This document shows positions 12,190 to 23,835 of a DNA stretch of 64,000 nt, piece after piece (the stretch's first letter is position 1; every line of letters starts with the position of its first letter). The stretch comes from Primula veris (Eukaryota > Streptophyta > Magnoliopsida > Ericales > Primulaceae): contig OY821742.1 in assembly GCA_963682055.1 (NCBI GenBank), positions 15,159,752 through 15,223,751 of the forward strand. Reading direction: 5' to 3'. The translations under genes and the position numbers were made by a program. The notes below the pieces were generated by a model, which was given only the letters and a program-made list of their open reading frames with translations, ran no database searches and was not told where the DNA came from.

Positions 12190-12264
12190 TTTCATGAATT
12201 CTTTCCCAACAACGACGACGACAACAACGACGACGAGGATGATGCGACCTCCCACCGCGGCTAG

Positions 12265-12806
12265 GCGGATATTTTTTTTCATATGTTTTGATGATGTCAA
12301 AGGGGGAGAAATACCTCTCTCTTATGTTTTTACATTGTATTTCTTTTCCGTTCTACGAACTTCGTTTGTTTTTGATGTAATAAGTAGCATGTTTTTGTTA
12401 TGAATAGTCTTATGATGCTATTTATCATTCTCGTTAAATTTTATGACATTGTGTGATTGCAATTTTAGATATGCTTTGTTATCTTATTTGATGCTATTGC
12501 ACTTGGTGCGCTTTTATTGCTAGTTGATGGAGTTATTTGTATTGTTTTTCATTTGTGGCGATTGACCGTTTTTAGGCAAAACTATGGCCAATTTTTCGCA
12601 TGCATTTGATCGTTCCTAATCCTTAATCATTTTAGCCTTGTTACATTTCGTTTTAAATCGGATGTTATGACATTTACTTGTTTCTTTTCTAAAAACCTTT
12701 CATCCAAGTAAAATGTCATCTACACATCCCGAGTATACTTGTTTAAGCAAAAAGAGCTTATCGTATGTTATAGTCAATGTTTTGTCATCATCAAAAAGGG
12801 AGAGAT
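12265..12806 (+). other. 3' non-coding region with two polypurine-like tracts
   Basis: About 540 bp of AT-rich non-coding sequence. A first purine tract (CAAAGGGGGAGAAA, about 12298-12311) follows a GATGATGT motif. A second (AAAAAGGGAGAGAT, 12793-12806) abuts the 3' LTR after a CATCATC motif and is the likely plus-strand primer. Repeated polypurine tracts of this kind are described for Sireviruses. Confidence 0.7.
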
Positions 12807-14056
12807 TGTTGAACGTCGTTCTTCTAATCGATTATTTTGATGATAACAATATTTGTAAAACATGATAAAAGCTCGTTTTGCGTACTAATCATTTATCGAG
12901 TGTATTAAAGGTTCAAAATGATAGAATGCGTAATTACGAAGCCAATGGTTCAAGCAGAACCACAATCGGATTTGAAACGAATTAATTACGGGCTTTCAAA
13001 GTTTGTCGAGAAAACCGAAACAATTGGCAGAACAAAAACGACTGATCTTGATAAGGAAACGATCGATCATCTATTTAGTATTTTCTTCCAGTGAGCAAAG
13101 AAGAAAAACGACCGATCGCCAGCATACATCGACCGATCGTTTCTTGTATGAATTCTTCCAGTGAGCACTTAGCAAAAACGATCGATCACAAAGGATAAAA
13201 CGACCGATCGTTTCCTGTATGATTTCTTCCAGTGAGCACAGATGAAAAACGACCGATCGTTTTTCAGAAACGACCGATCGTTTCAGTAGAATTTCAAATT
13301 CCAGCTTTTAAGCTTTTCCTGAAAATTGGGCGAACTGCAAAATATCCAGCATTTAATTCAGCCAACAACCAGCAACGGTCTGAAATTAATTGAGGACCAA
13401 TTTTGTTCTACAAATAGCCCCCAATCTCTTTGGAGAAGAACCACCAAGCTTTCTCAAGAATTCAAGAAATCATACACAAGTTTATAATCCAAATTCTCTC
13501 ACTTGTAATCATAAACTATTCTCGAGCGTATTACTTTGTAATCTTATAAACATCGAGATATTACTTGTTAGTGAGTGATTCATTCAAATTCAATCTTGTA
13601 AAAGAGTATTTTATAAACTCATTGTGAGCGAGTGATTGGGTAGAAGCTTTTCAAGCAAGTGTAGCTTAAAATTTCTAGGCTTTTCATTCGGGATACTCAT
13701 TAAGTGAGGGGGAGCTTAACGGTTGATTAAGCTCGTTAAGGTGTAACCTTGGAACGAAGATTTTTTAGTGAAACACTCGGTAGTGAAAATACCGAGGAGA
13801 GGACGTAGGCGCGTTTTGTCGAACCTCTATAAATCTTGCGTTATTTCTTTTCCCTCAACTTTTACTTTTCGCAAATTATTAATTGCTTATATTTATTACT
13901 TGCATAGATTAAATTAGCAATTATTTGTTAACGAAATTGTTTAAGTTATAAAAACCGCAAATTTGCTTAGTTAATAACACATAGATTTGATTCCGCGAAA
14001 AACGTACGAAAACCTTATTCACCCCCCTCTAAGGTTTAGACACCTACGGACCAACA
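12807..14056 (+). repeat. 3' LTR of copia element 1
   Basis: 1250 bp, the same length as the 5' LTR. Reading both by eye I find about six substitutions, all in the second half, for example at about 13673, 13795 and 13820. Followed by the ACTAT target duplication at 14057-14061. Confidence 0.95.
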
Positions 14057-14061
14057 ACTAT

Positions 14062-14340
14062 TTTTAAATGACTTAAAATGACTCAAACTATTTTTAAAAT
14101 AACTTAAAATGACTCTGGCTATTTTTAAAATTACTTAAAACGACTCTGACTATTTTTAAAATTACTTAAAACGACTCTGACTATTTTTAAAATTACTTAA
14201 AACGACTCTGACTATTTTTAAAATTACTTAAAACGACTCTGGCTGTTTTTAAAATGACTCAAAATGACTCAGACTGTTTTTAAAATGACTTAAAATGACT
14301 CTGACTGCTTTTAAAATTACTCAAACTTTTTTAATTTGAA
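14062..14340 (+). repeat. 31-bp tandem array, right half (copy A)
   Basis: Continuation of the array interrupted by copia element 1. Here several consecutive 31-bp units (ACTTAAAACGACTCTGACT with TTTTTAAAAT spacers, about 14120-14240) are almost identical, so local homogenisation has occurred. Confidence 0.85.
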
Positions 14341-14652
14341 TTAAGATGACTCGGATTGTGCATTTTATTTTTTTTGCGTTTTTGGATTTTTTTTGTTGAT
14401 TTTAGACTTTTTGGGATTTTTTGTTGATTTTTTGGGATTTTTAAAATTTTATTCGTTTTTTTTCAGAGTTTTGCCTCTTTTAAGTTTTTTTGGATTTATT
14501 TTTATTTTTCCATTTTTATTTTCTGAATTTTTTCTTATTTTTTACATTTTTATTGGTTAGTTAGAGGAAATAGACCAATGCTTAATTAGTTTCAGTTTCA
14601 TTGACTAATACTTAATTAAGTTGTAGATAAGATAACAATTCAAAATTTATTC

Positions 14653-15870
14653 AAAAATATCTAAAACCAATCTGTTCCTTTATTAAAAGGATAGGTAATT
14701 ATAAAATATTTCATTAATACTCCATCTATTAGAAAGTTTAGAAACACGTGTAATATTACGGTTTTTGCAGAGAGTGTTATGAGTGTATGGATTGTGGTTG
14801 TGTCTAGTATGACGGTTTTTGTAAACATTGTAGCTGCCAATATTACGATTTATTCAAGTTATTAAATATCACTCACATTCAGTATAAAAATATGTAAGAT
14901 TGTTGCTAAACTGATAGTTAAAAAAAAATCAGCCTTTTCACTTGCTCTAAAAAGAAAACAGAGATCTTAATCTGCTAACCTTTATTTGTTCTGAAATCAT
15001 CCAATTTCCTTACAATTGGTTAGGGTAATATATTTTTCTGAGTTACGTATAAAAATCTATGTTGTTTGAAATGTCGACATAAATAAGTAAAGGTTATTCC
15101 AGAACTCAATTGGCCGGAATGACGTGTCCATGAAATTGTTTTCTGGTTTCAACTGCGACATCCTCGCCAGGTTTTCCAGATACAGATACAAATTATATAG
15201 AAGATATATACATCAATAGATAAGTTGACACAAATTAAATTACAATTAGCTGTAGTTTCAGAATTTTGAACATCAATGTTGTTAGGGTAATTGTAGTTTC
15301 TCAAACTGTTTCCAATTCCGCTTAAACTGTTAGGGTGAACGGTGATTATTATTTCCAAAATTAATTCAAAATCTTTTGATGACCCATTAGGGTTGTTACT
15401 TTCATAACTATTTATTATTTTGGAAAAGAGAAATCTGGCTTTCCAAGATCGAAGCAATTATTACTTAAGTCTAAATTTAACTTATTTACAGTCTCGGTCA
15501 TTAATCACTGGGGACTAAGTCTTCCGCCATTTGGAAGCGAAACATAACTATTTTTTTTTTCGAACTCATTTGTTTAGGAAAGGCAGTAATATGTTTTTCA
15601 TATGGTATTTAGTAGCAGACTTACAACTTTTAAGCTCAATTTTTTAAGCTTATAGTTACAACCTGTACTTGTTTTGCTAATCATCTTTAAAGTCAGATTA
15701 TTGGTCCAAAAAAGCTACAATACCTTGTTTTTGGTAAACACAACTATATACTAGCTACCGCCAAATAGCTAGCCACTTGATCCATTTATAAACAAATTAT
15801 AAGCTGAAACTTTGAAATAAGAAAGTTAAAATAAACAAGCATAGATGCATAAATGTATATATTTTTTCAA
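14653..15870. other. Intergenic spacer between long-TIR copies A and B
   Basis: AT-rich sequence with no convincing gene. A 102-codon minus-strand frame (15149-15457) has no recognisable domain and biased composition, so it is not called. Confidence 0.65.
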
Positions 15871-16939
15871 GGATAATTAAGAATTGGTTAATAAAAACAA
15901 AACTATTTAACGATTGGTCATCTTATAAAATTTAATTAATGATTGATCAATTATTCCTAAAACTAATTAAATATTGGTTACCCATCTAATTACCCAATAA
16001 AAAAATGAAAAAATAGAGAAAAGGAAAAAAAACACACAAAATCAGGAAAAAAAAAAAAAAAAAAAAGTCGAGGATCCGAAAATATGATGAAAAAAAAAAC
16101 AAGAAAAATCCAAAAACCTAAAATCACAAAAAAAAATGATGAAAAAATCGGAAATCCAAAAAAAAATCAACAAGGTAAAAAAAAAAAAAACCCCATAAAA
16201 ATCAAAAAAATCCAAAATCACAAAACAATAAGAAAAAAAACGTTCAAAAAAGCCGGGAACCCGAAAAGAAATTGAAAAATGGTAAAAAAAAAAAAAAAAA
16301 AATCAAAATCACAAAAAAATGAAAAAACGTTCAAAAAAGTCAGGAACCCGAAAAAATCCCGAAAAATGGTAAAAAAAAAAAAAATTAAAAAACCAAGAAA
16401 AATCTAAAAATCCTAAATCACAAAAGAATGAAAAAAAGTCCAAAAAAATCGGAAAAAGTCGGAAACTCCAAAAAATATTAAAAACTTTAAAATAACATGC
16501 AATTGTTTTCAGTTGACTTAAAATGACTCAGACTAGTTTTTAAAATTACTTAAACTATTTTTAAAGTTACTAAAAATGACTCGGATTGTTTTTTATATGA
16601 CTTAAATATGACTCATACTGTTTTTAAAATAACTCGGATTGTTTTTAAAATTACTTAAAAAGACCCAAATTAGTTTTAAAATGACTCAAAATAACTTAGA
16701 CTATTTCTAAAATTAATCACATTGTTTCTAAATTACTCAGACTGTTTTTAAAATGACTGAAAATGACTCAGACTATTTTTAAAATGACTGAAAACGAATC
16801 AGACTGTTTTTAAAATGATTTAAAATGACGTAAAGTGTTTTTAAAATTATTCAGACTATTTTTAAAAAACTTAAAACGACTCAGACTATTTTAAAAATGA
16901 TTTAAAATGACTCAGACTGTTTTTAAAATGACTTTAAAC

Positions 16940-17768
16940 TAGGGGTGGGTTAGGGTCGGGACCCGATCCGTAAACGCCCAACCCGTATCTCAACCCGATT
17001 ATTTTTGGAAGGGGAAAAAAATCCCAATCCCGACCCGACAAAAGTCGGGACCCGATTTTTTCGGAACCTGAATTTTCGGGATCCCATAGGGTCGGGATAG
17101 GTTTATCCCGAATCTCCCGACATATTTTTTTTATTTTACGACGACGTCATTTTTTATTAACAATTTTTATTTGAGAAGTCTAAACATGTTATTAACACGA
17201 AACATAATCCTAATTTAAAAATAACAGTCCTAATAAATGAAAAAAGAAATTAACATGTAGTGGAAAAAATAGTGTGAAACTACAAATAATGTAATAGATA
17301 AAAAAATTGATACGTTTTTTTTTATCAGATTCTTTTACTATTTAGTTTTATTCACATAAGCAACAATTATTATACTAATGAGATACATTATCATTATAAT
17401 TTTTATAATCGGAAAATAATAATCATTTATCTTTCTTGAAAATATCAATATAATTTTTTAATTTAAGTATATTTTTTATTTTAATAGTTTCATTTGTTCA
17501 AAACTACAAATCTATATTATACTTGTAGAGTGCTCATATGGTAGAGTGTTTACATTGTATGCTAGAGGTACAAGTTCAATTCTCATCAGTTGCACTTGAT
17601 TTAAATTAATTTATGTTTTTATATAAAATATAAATTAATTAAAAATTGGGTCTGGCCGGGTCGGGACACCCGAATAAATCAAAATTGTCACCCGATCCCG
17701 AAGTTTGTTGGGACAAAACCCGATATTTTTGGGTCGGGTCAGAATTTCGAAATTTTTTGCGAGCCCTA
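16940..17768. mobile_element. hAT-like non-autonomous element inside copy B
   Basis: The ends are TAGGGGTGGG... and ...GCGAGCCCTA (inverted TAGGG tips), flanked by CTTTAAAC (16932-16939) and TTTTAAAC (17769-17776), an 8-bp target duplication with one mismatch. Both subterminal regions are rich in GGGTCGGG/CCCGACCC, typical of a class of short plant hAT elements. The centre is AT-rich with a tRNA-like stretch. No transposase is encoded. Confidence 0.75.
17524..17595 (+). other. Degenerate tRNA-like segment
   Basis: GCTCATATGGTAGAGTG resembles a tRNA D-arm/A-box, and GTTCAATTCTC about 40 bp later resembles a B-box/T-arm. The anticodon arm does not fold well, so this is a tRNA-derived remnant (old tRNA pseudogene or SINE head), not a functional tRNA. 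Confidence 0.4.
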
Positions 17769-18324
17769 TTTTAAACGAGTCAAATTGATTTTTAAAATTA
17801 CTCAGACTGTTTTAAAAATGACTTAAAATGACTCAGACTATTTTTAAAATGATTTAATAGGACTCAGACTGTTTTTTAAATGACTTAAAACGACTCAGAT
17901 TGTTTTTAAAATGACTTAAAACGACTCAAACCGTTTTTAAAATTATTTAAAACGACTCGGACTGTTTTTAAAATGACTTAAAATGACTCAGACTGTTTTT
18001 AAAATGATTTAAAATAACTCAGACTGTTTTTAAAATGAATTAAGACGACTCATATTGTTTTTTTTTTTTTTTGCGTTTTTGAATTTTTATTGATTTTAGA
18101 TTTTTTGGGATTTTTAAAAGTTTTTTTTGATTTTATTTTTATTTCTTCTGATTTTTATTTTTTTTCAATTTTTCATTTTTATTTTCTGGAAATTTTCAAT
18201 TTCTTCCTATTTGTAGATTTATATTTGTTAGTTAGGAAAAATTGACCAATAATTAATTAGTTTCAGTTTTATGAACCAATGATTAATTAAGTTAGAGATA
18301 ATTGTACCAATACAAAATTTATCA

Positions 18325-20373
18325 TATTTTCAATGGGTGATGATATATGTTCACATCAGCAAAAATACTAAACAAGTTTGACATTAAGATCTCACATTAG
18401 AAAATAAGAAACAAATTAGAAAAGAGAACCGGCATATACTCAATCTATTTCTCTTCATTGTAACTTTCATCTATCCTTAAAAACAATCATTAAACCCACT
18501 TGGAAAAAGTACCCAATAGACAAATCGTTAAACATTTTTTCAAATTCAAAACTTAAAAACACTTTCTCAGATTTCGAGCTTACGGTATTATTTTTAATGA
18601 ATTACAAGTTTGAATTAAATGAAAGTACAAATCATGACTTTTCCAATTTTTAAACTGAATTACAACTTTGATTCAATTGAAAGTACTATTTCCTTCTTTT
18701 CAATGATTTTATATGAAAGTGCAATTCATGATTATCAAATATTGTCAATATATCTTTAAGCCAACGAATTGAGTTTTTTTTTTTTTCTGAGACCGTAATT
18801 TTACATGGATTTAGAAGAATAATATATGGAGGGAGAAAATATACTACCTCGCTTATTTTTTACTTTTAATTCTAGCCATTCAAATGAATGGTTGAGATAT
18901 TTACGTCAAATTTAGTGTTTTGATGATCTCCCTATATCATCCCCATTTTCAATATATTTGTGTAAACTAAAAATTGTGGTTGCATTTAATATACATATAC
19001 ATTTTTATTATTTTAGTAATCTAAAAATCGAGTAATTTTTGGATAGAGTCGATTTACCCTATCATAAATTCTACGTTAGTGTGGCAAGCTAATAATATTT
19101 GGACATGTGTCTTCTGTGTTTATTAAAGAAGATAAAACTAATGTATCAAGTAAAACTAACAAATTCTATAACTGCTCACATTAATTTTCATGTATCCCGT
19201 CTCCTAGCATATTTACTTCAAATTTTCCGGTTACATGTTGAACTAACTTTTAAAAATTAAAGGTTTAATTGATTATGTTTTCCCAGTTTGTTCTAAATAT
19301 TGTTTTTTGCAAGTAAAAATTCTGAACATAATAGAATGAAATAGAACGTTTAATTCCAATGATTTTTTTATCAACATATCTCCGTATTGCTCCATTTACT
19401 ATACTCCATGATATATAAGAAACTAACCAATTTGTAAATACAGGTGGGTTTATATAAAATTAAATATTCAGATTTGCAAATAAAAATTCTGAACATAATA
19501 GAATAATAAGAACGTTTAATTCTAATAAATTAAATTATCAACCGATTCTTATTATATACTCATAATTGATATCACATAAAAAACAAATAAAAAAGATATC
19601 TCATCAAAGTGTATTTTACAATAGTCAACATTCAATCAATCAGTAAAAAATAAACCTTTTTGATAGACAATTAATGAAATAATTTGATTGAGATATTCTT
19701 AAAATACCCAGTATTTACCAAATTTCATTTTAGCAATTCAATTGCTACTTTCATTACCACCAAGTTAATAAACCCAGTAGAAACCTTCTTTGTGATTCAC
19801 TAGGAAAAGTTGAATCGAGGGAATAGAAGACAAAAATGGTACAAAATGGTGAAAAGGGAGAGAGATAGAAACATGGGTAGTAGGGGTGAGCATAGTGAGG
19901 TTAATTGAATGGAAACATTTAAAATTTTAATCAAAATGTATAGCTTTATATGAGACGGTCTATGTAAAAGTTACTTCATATCCTAATATTTTTTGTACTA
20001 TAGTGTCCCTATTCCGGAAAATTTGTAGCCATAGGCGTTAAGGTATTTCAGTAACAATGCTTTGACATGACATAATCATGCATCTGTCTTATTTATTTTT
20101 TCTGGTTTCTTTCTGGCGCGAATTAAAACCAATTTTGCAAATGTCTTTTTAACTTTGGACCTTTAACTGTCAATCGAATGTATGAGGTTATATGCAGCAA
20201 TGTACCTCATATAGAGTAGTCACATATATTCAATAAATGAGAGTAAAGATATAGAGAGAGGGAGTAAAAATAAAGAAAGATATTCATAAATATATAAAAT
20301 AGGAAAGAAAACAAAGTTTGATTCGTAGCTATTTCTAGAATAATTTTCCTTTGGACATATAAAGTAGCTTCCT
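18325..20373. other. Intergenic region; ancestral 3' flank of the BTB gene at its right edge
   Basis: AT-rich and without a gene I can support. A roughly 70-bp segment around 19305 is partly repeated at about 19472. The last tens of bases before 20374 were the minus-strand 3' flank of the BTB gene before the LINE inserted. Confidence 0.6.
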
Positions 20374-20529
20374 AGACATCAAGTAATGCAGATATATAAA
20401 GAGGGAAGGGAAATTGGCGATTTCTACGGTTTTCTCATCTAAATCAATCTGAATGGCGCTCTCTCTCAATAGAATGGATAATCGCTATTAAATTCACGTA
20501 TTTACATGTAAATTCATAGAGTTCTAATA

Positions 20530-22572
20530 GAGAAAAATGAAGAAGAAGGGGAGAAAAAGGGGTTTTCTTATGCAGCAGATATTGTTGCTGGAAAATCGCA
20601 GAATGATAATGAGAGTTATAAGCTGGATTTGGGAAAAATTACTATTACCGATATACCTTTACCTACTCTTCAATTTCAGGTAAAAAATGATAACCCTCCT
20701 ATTAGTTTTTCTTAAATTGAGATGCAAAATTCTGAGATTACTATGGAATATGCTATTATCCTGAAATTTGCAATGATGAAATTTTCTATGGATGTAATTC
20801 GTAAAAATATAACTGGAAATTGGGGTGTACAGTTTTGTCCTGTGGTTGGTTACATTGATTATAGACTTATTTTGGTGAAATTTGAGAATGAAATAGATTA
20901 TATACAGGGATGGACCAGAGATATAAATGAAATTGAGGGATACGTGTATAGAGCTTTTAAATGGACTTAGAGCAACGCATCACAAGCTTAACAATTTCTT
21001 TAAAACTAACATATTTTATATGTTTTAACTTTTAAGTAACCGTTTACATTTACACAAAATTCCAGCTTATCTATTAATTTCTTTATAATAACCATACATT
21101 ATTTTAATTTTTTTGTTTATTATCATTTAATAATCGTAACAATATTCCAACCACAAAAATGTGGACCCCATGATAGTTTATTAGTATTATATTCACCAAT
21201 GTAATCATATACATTCCTCATATATATAACGTGAATTTTGTGTTCGTTGAAATTTAGGCAATTTATAGGGCTCCTGATGCATGACATTTTTTATACCATA
21301 ATCATCAAATTTTAGGGAAAAGTATGTTTTGAGATAACAGATGCGGATGCTCTTATGATTTTACACTATATAAGGAATCATCTTTGGCGCCTGTTTGGCT
21401 TCAACTCCCTATGTTGCCGTTAAATTTCTGTGTAAAAAATCTTATTTGAAGGAGATTGTATCCCCTTTTGGTAAATTTCTTTGTGCCGATTTGCCTACTT
21501 TAACACATGCAAGACCAGGTTATGCCAGGGTTTGTGTGGAAATAGATGTAGCAAAAACATTAGTTCCAAAAGTTTGGATAGGAACTTCTCTTGAGAACGG
21601 TTTTTGGCAGAACATTCGCTATGAGAATGTGTCTAAATTTTGCGGAACATGTGAGCTAAATGGACATTCTGAGTATGACTGCAGGAAAATAAGAATATCT
21701 AGGGGGAAGGAAAAGGAAGTAGTAAAGGAAAATGTAGAAAAAATTGATGCGCAAAATCATTTTGAACTGGGATGCCCTTCGAAACACCCCCAAACTAAGC
21801 CAACTTACTATAGGAACTGGTATCAAAAGGGGACCAAGTGGAAGAGAGTGGAAAAAGTGTACAAGAGGTTAGGGCGAAAAGTGTTTTGAAAGACAAGGAG
21901 ATGCATGAAAATAATATGGAAGGGGCCATCAATGTCAATATTTTAGAGGAAAAAGCTGAGGTTGTAGATAAACAAGGTAGAAACGATGAGGTTGGTAATA
22001 TTGTAGTTAAAATTGATGATAATACTTCTGGTCACTAGTTTTGATGATGAAGTAGAATTGAATAACTCTTTTGAAGGACTAATGGAAAGTATTCAGAGTG
22101 AAAAAGAGAGTATAGAAGGAAATATATCGGAAAGTAATGCTGAATTTCTGCTCTCTAGTTTGTCTCCGAATGCTTCACCATTTGAGACTAACAAGTGTTT
22201 GGAGAATAATTTAGTTGCAGCTTGTTCTGCACTTGACAATAAGGAAAACATCCCTTCTCAAGAGGAATGTTTAAACGCATCAAATTCTGCTGCAAAATCT
22301 GTTAAAAAAAAGAGGAAGAAGGAAAAAAGAGAGGGAAAGCTCAAACCAAGGATTCTAAGTCTAATCATGATAATATTTCTTCTTATAATACATTAGGAAG
22401 CATTATGGCAGGTTTGAATTTAGATTCATTATACCATAGTTATGAAGAATACTCATCAGATGACTTGGCTATGCACTCAGACTATGACGTAGGTACTCAC
22501 AAGTTGAAGAAAAAGTTTTCAGTTCCTTTTACTATGATAACTTGGAGTCATAGGGTTCAAACGAAATGGTAA
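20530..22572 (+). pseudogene. LINE ORF1 (DUF4283 plus zinc knuckle), decayed
   Basis: Pieces of one protein appear in successive frames. An N-terminal part carries a YAADIVAGK segment. A DUF4283-like region follows (about 20720-20969 and 21353-21620), then a zinc knuckle of the zf-CCHC_4 type (CGTCELNGHSEYDC, about 21641-21682) and a Lys/Glu-rich C-terminal tail to about 22572. ORF1 proteins of plant L1-type LINEs bind RNA and chaperone retrotransposition. Breaks seen: a stop near 20714, the MITE insertion, a single-base loss near 21417 and further frame changes near 21890 and 22030. The family call rests on the order of domains and the knuckle spacing. Confidence 0.8.
20970..21352. mobile_element. 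Tourist-like MITE in the LINE ORF1
   Basis: 383 bp bounded by inverted tips GAGCAACGCATC and GATGCGGATGCTC, flanked by TTA on both sides (20967-20969, 21353-21355). The TTA target duplication and GAGCA...C tips fit PIF/Harbinger-derived Tourist MITEs. Removing it and one TTA rejoins the LINE reading frame across the site. Confidence 0.8.
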
Positions 22573-23140
22573 GTCAATGGGCTGGTGCTATAAGAGGTGT
22601 TTGTTTTTGTACTGGTACAGTTTGTTAGATTTTCTTATGCAAATGTGGAGCTGATTTGGTTTTACGAAGTTGAAGATTTTCAGCATTAAAGGCTAAATGG
22701 ATCCAAAGCCTCAAAATTTCTAGTATAAAAAGTAGATTATCCTCTTGTAAAGAGATGAATCTTTCATGACTATGCAAGGATAGATGTTAGAAGGAGAAGC
22801 TGTTGCGATGGATTTTAATAAAATATATCATCAACTTGCTGTGGACTTTAGTGTATTTTGCTTTGGAGCAACATTTGGCTTGCTAAAAGAAAGATAAAAG
22901 GGGTTCACCATTCTGTACATTGACTAATCTAGAATGGCGCTCTTCTAATAAAGATCTCGACCTATGATGATTTTCTTGGCCAAATGTCTCCTGATGAATT
23001 TTGTAGACATAAAAGTTTGTTATATGCCTTGGTTTTATCTAGCAGCAGTTTTTGCTGCTGTTATGTTATCAGATTTGCTAATTTTGTAATGCTAACCATG
23101 GAGGCATGTTCCATGGTCTGAATGTTTTAGTTCTAATAAA

Positions 23141-23815
23141 CAGGGCCGGTTTTGAGATTTTTGAGGCCCGGTGCAAAATGAAAAAAAAAAAAGACCTCTT
23201 TGGTATACTCAAATTCGTTATGTATGAGGAATTTTTTTTACAATAACTGATAACATCAACATAGTTTCTCTCTTTTCTCCACCTATTGATATGTAATTTG
23301 TTCATAATCCAAATTTTCAATAAGTTGAAAATCTATTAGTTGTCATTTTATTTAAGACAGCACTTTGAAGTGCAAAAAGCTTAAATAACACATGGGTTAA
23401 TGAAGTGTATTTAAATAGTTGAAAGTAATTCACCATCAACACAACAAAACCAATAGAATTGTTCCTGATGGATATTATGTTTCTAATATTCCACAATTTA
23501 AATCAGATGGTTTGTTGTCACACCACAAGTTTAGGGACCAAATCGAACTATTAACTATGGTTGATTTTTAAGTAATTACACTTTAAAAAAAAAAGAGAGA
23601 CCTGTGAATCAATCCCAAGACCTCTCAAGATGATTGACATAACTTATACAACTGGACAGCAACTCTTTAACAAAGAATGCACTGGAATAATTTAATAAAG
23701 CTTAAGATTCCGAAATTCTAATATAATTGTAAACAAAGGTTTTGAGCTATTTTTGCCCTTGTTTTGCCAGGCCCTGTGCTGTAGCACTGCTTGCACAGGT
23801 CCAGCGCCGCCCCTG
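23141..23815. mobile_element. hAT-like non-autonomous element in the LINE 3' end
   Basis: 675 bp with tips CAGGGCCGG... and ...CCGCCCCTG, flanked by a perfect 8-bp duplication CTAATAAA (23133-23140 and 23816-23823). No transposase ORF. It sits just upstream of the LINE poly(A) and therefore inserted into an existing LINE. Confidence 0.85.
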
Positions 23816-23835
23816 CTAATAAAGTTTGGCATGTT

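Larger units (their letters stand above)
4324..14056 (+). mobile_element. Ty1/copia LTR retrotransposon 1, Sirevirus-like, 9.7 kb
   Basis: A complete element of 9733 bp: two 1250-bp LTRs bounded by TG...CA, a primer-binding site, gag, pol in the order protease-integrase-RT-RNase H (the copia order), an extra ORF behind pol, two polypurine-like tracts and a 5-bp target duplication (ACTAT). The large size, the long Gag with a coiled-coil region, CpG-rich palindromic clusters in the LTR, repeated polypurine tracts and an ORF in the env-like position all fit Sireviruses as I know them. Lineage assignment is inference and would need an RT tree. By eye the two LTRs differ at only about six positions, so insertion is recent, yet gag and pol both carry frame breaks. 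Confidence 0.93.
2941..14652. mobile_element. Long-TIR array-bearing element, copy A (split by copia element 1)
   Basis: The left tip (GGGTTAATTAAGTATTGG) and the reverse complement of the right tip near 14652 share the design seen in copies B and C: several subterminal copies of a TTAAG-ATTGGT motif, then an A-rich arm on the left and a T-rich arm on the right. Between the arms lies a tandem array (3481-4318 and 14062-14340) that copia element 1 has split. Without the copia insertion the element would be roughly 2 kb. No ORF for a transposase is present, so it is non-autonomous. I could not find a clean target duplication for this copy, so the ends are good to a few bases only. Confidence 0.6.
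15871..18324. mobile_element. Long-TIR array-bearing element, copy B
   Basis: The left tip GGATAATTAAGAATTGG and the right tip (reverse complement TGATAAATTTTGTATTGG) are imperfect inverted repeats. Flanks TTTTTTCAA (15862-15870) and TATTTTCAA (18325-18333) match at eight of nine bases, consistent with a 9-bp target duplication. Inside are subterminal ATTGGT repeats, an A-rich left arm (to about 16490), a 31-bp array (about 16500-16930 and 17777-18055) and a T-rich right arm. An 829-bp hAT-like element (16940-17768) interrupts the array. No transposase ORF is present. A 9-bp duplication would fit a Mutator-like element. Confidence 0.65.

Noticed and set aside
15149..15457. 102-codon minus-strand frame as a small gene.
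   Set aside because: Composition and content are unremarkable. No domain, splice or promoter support.
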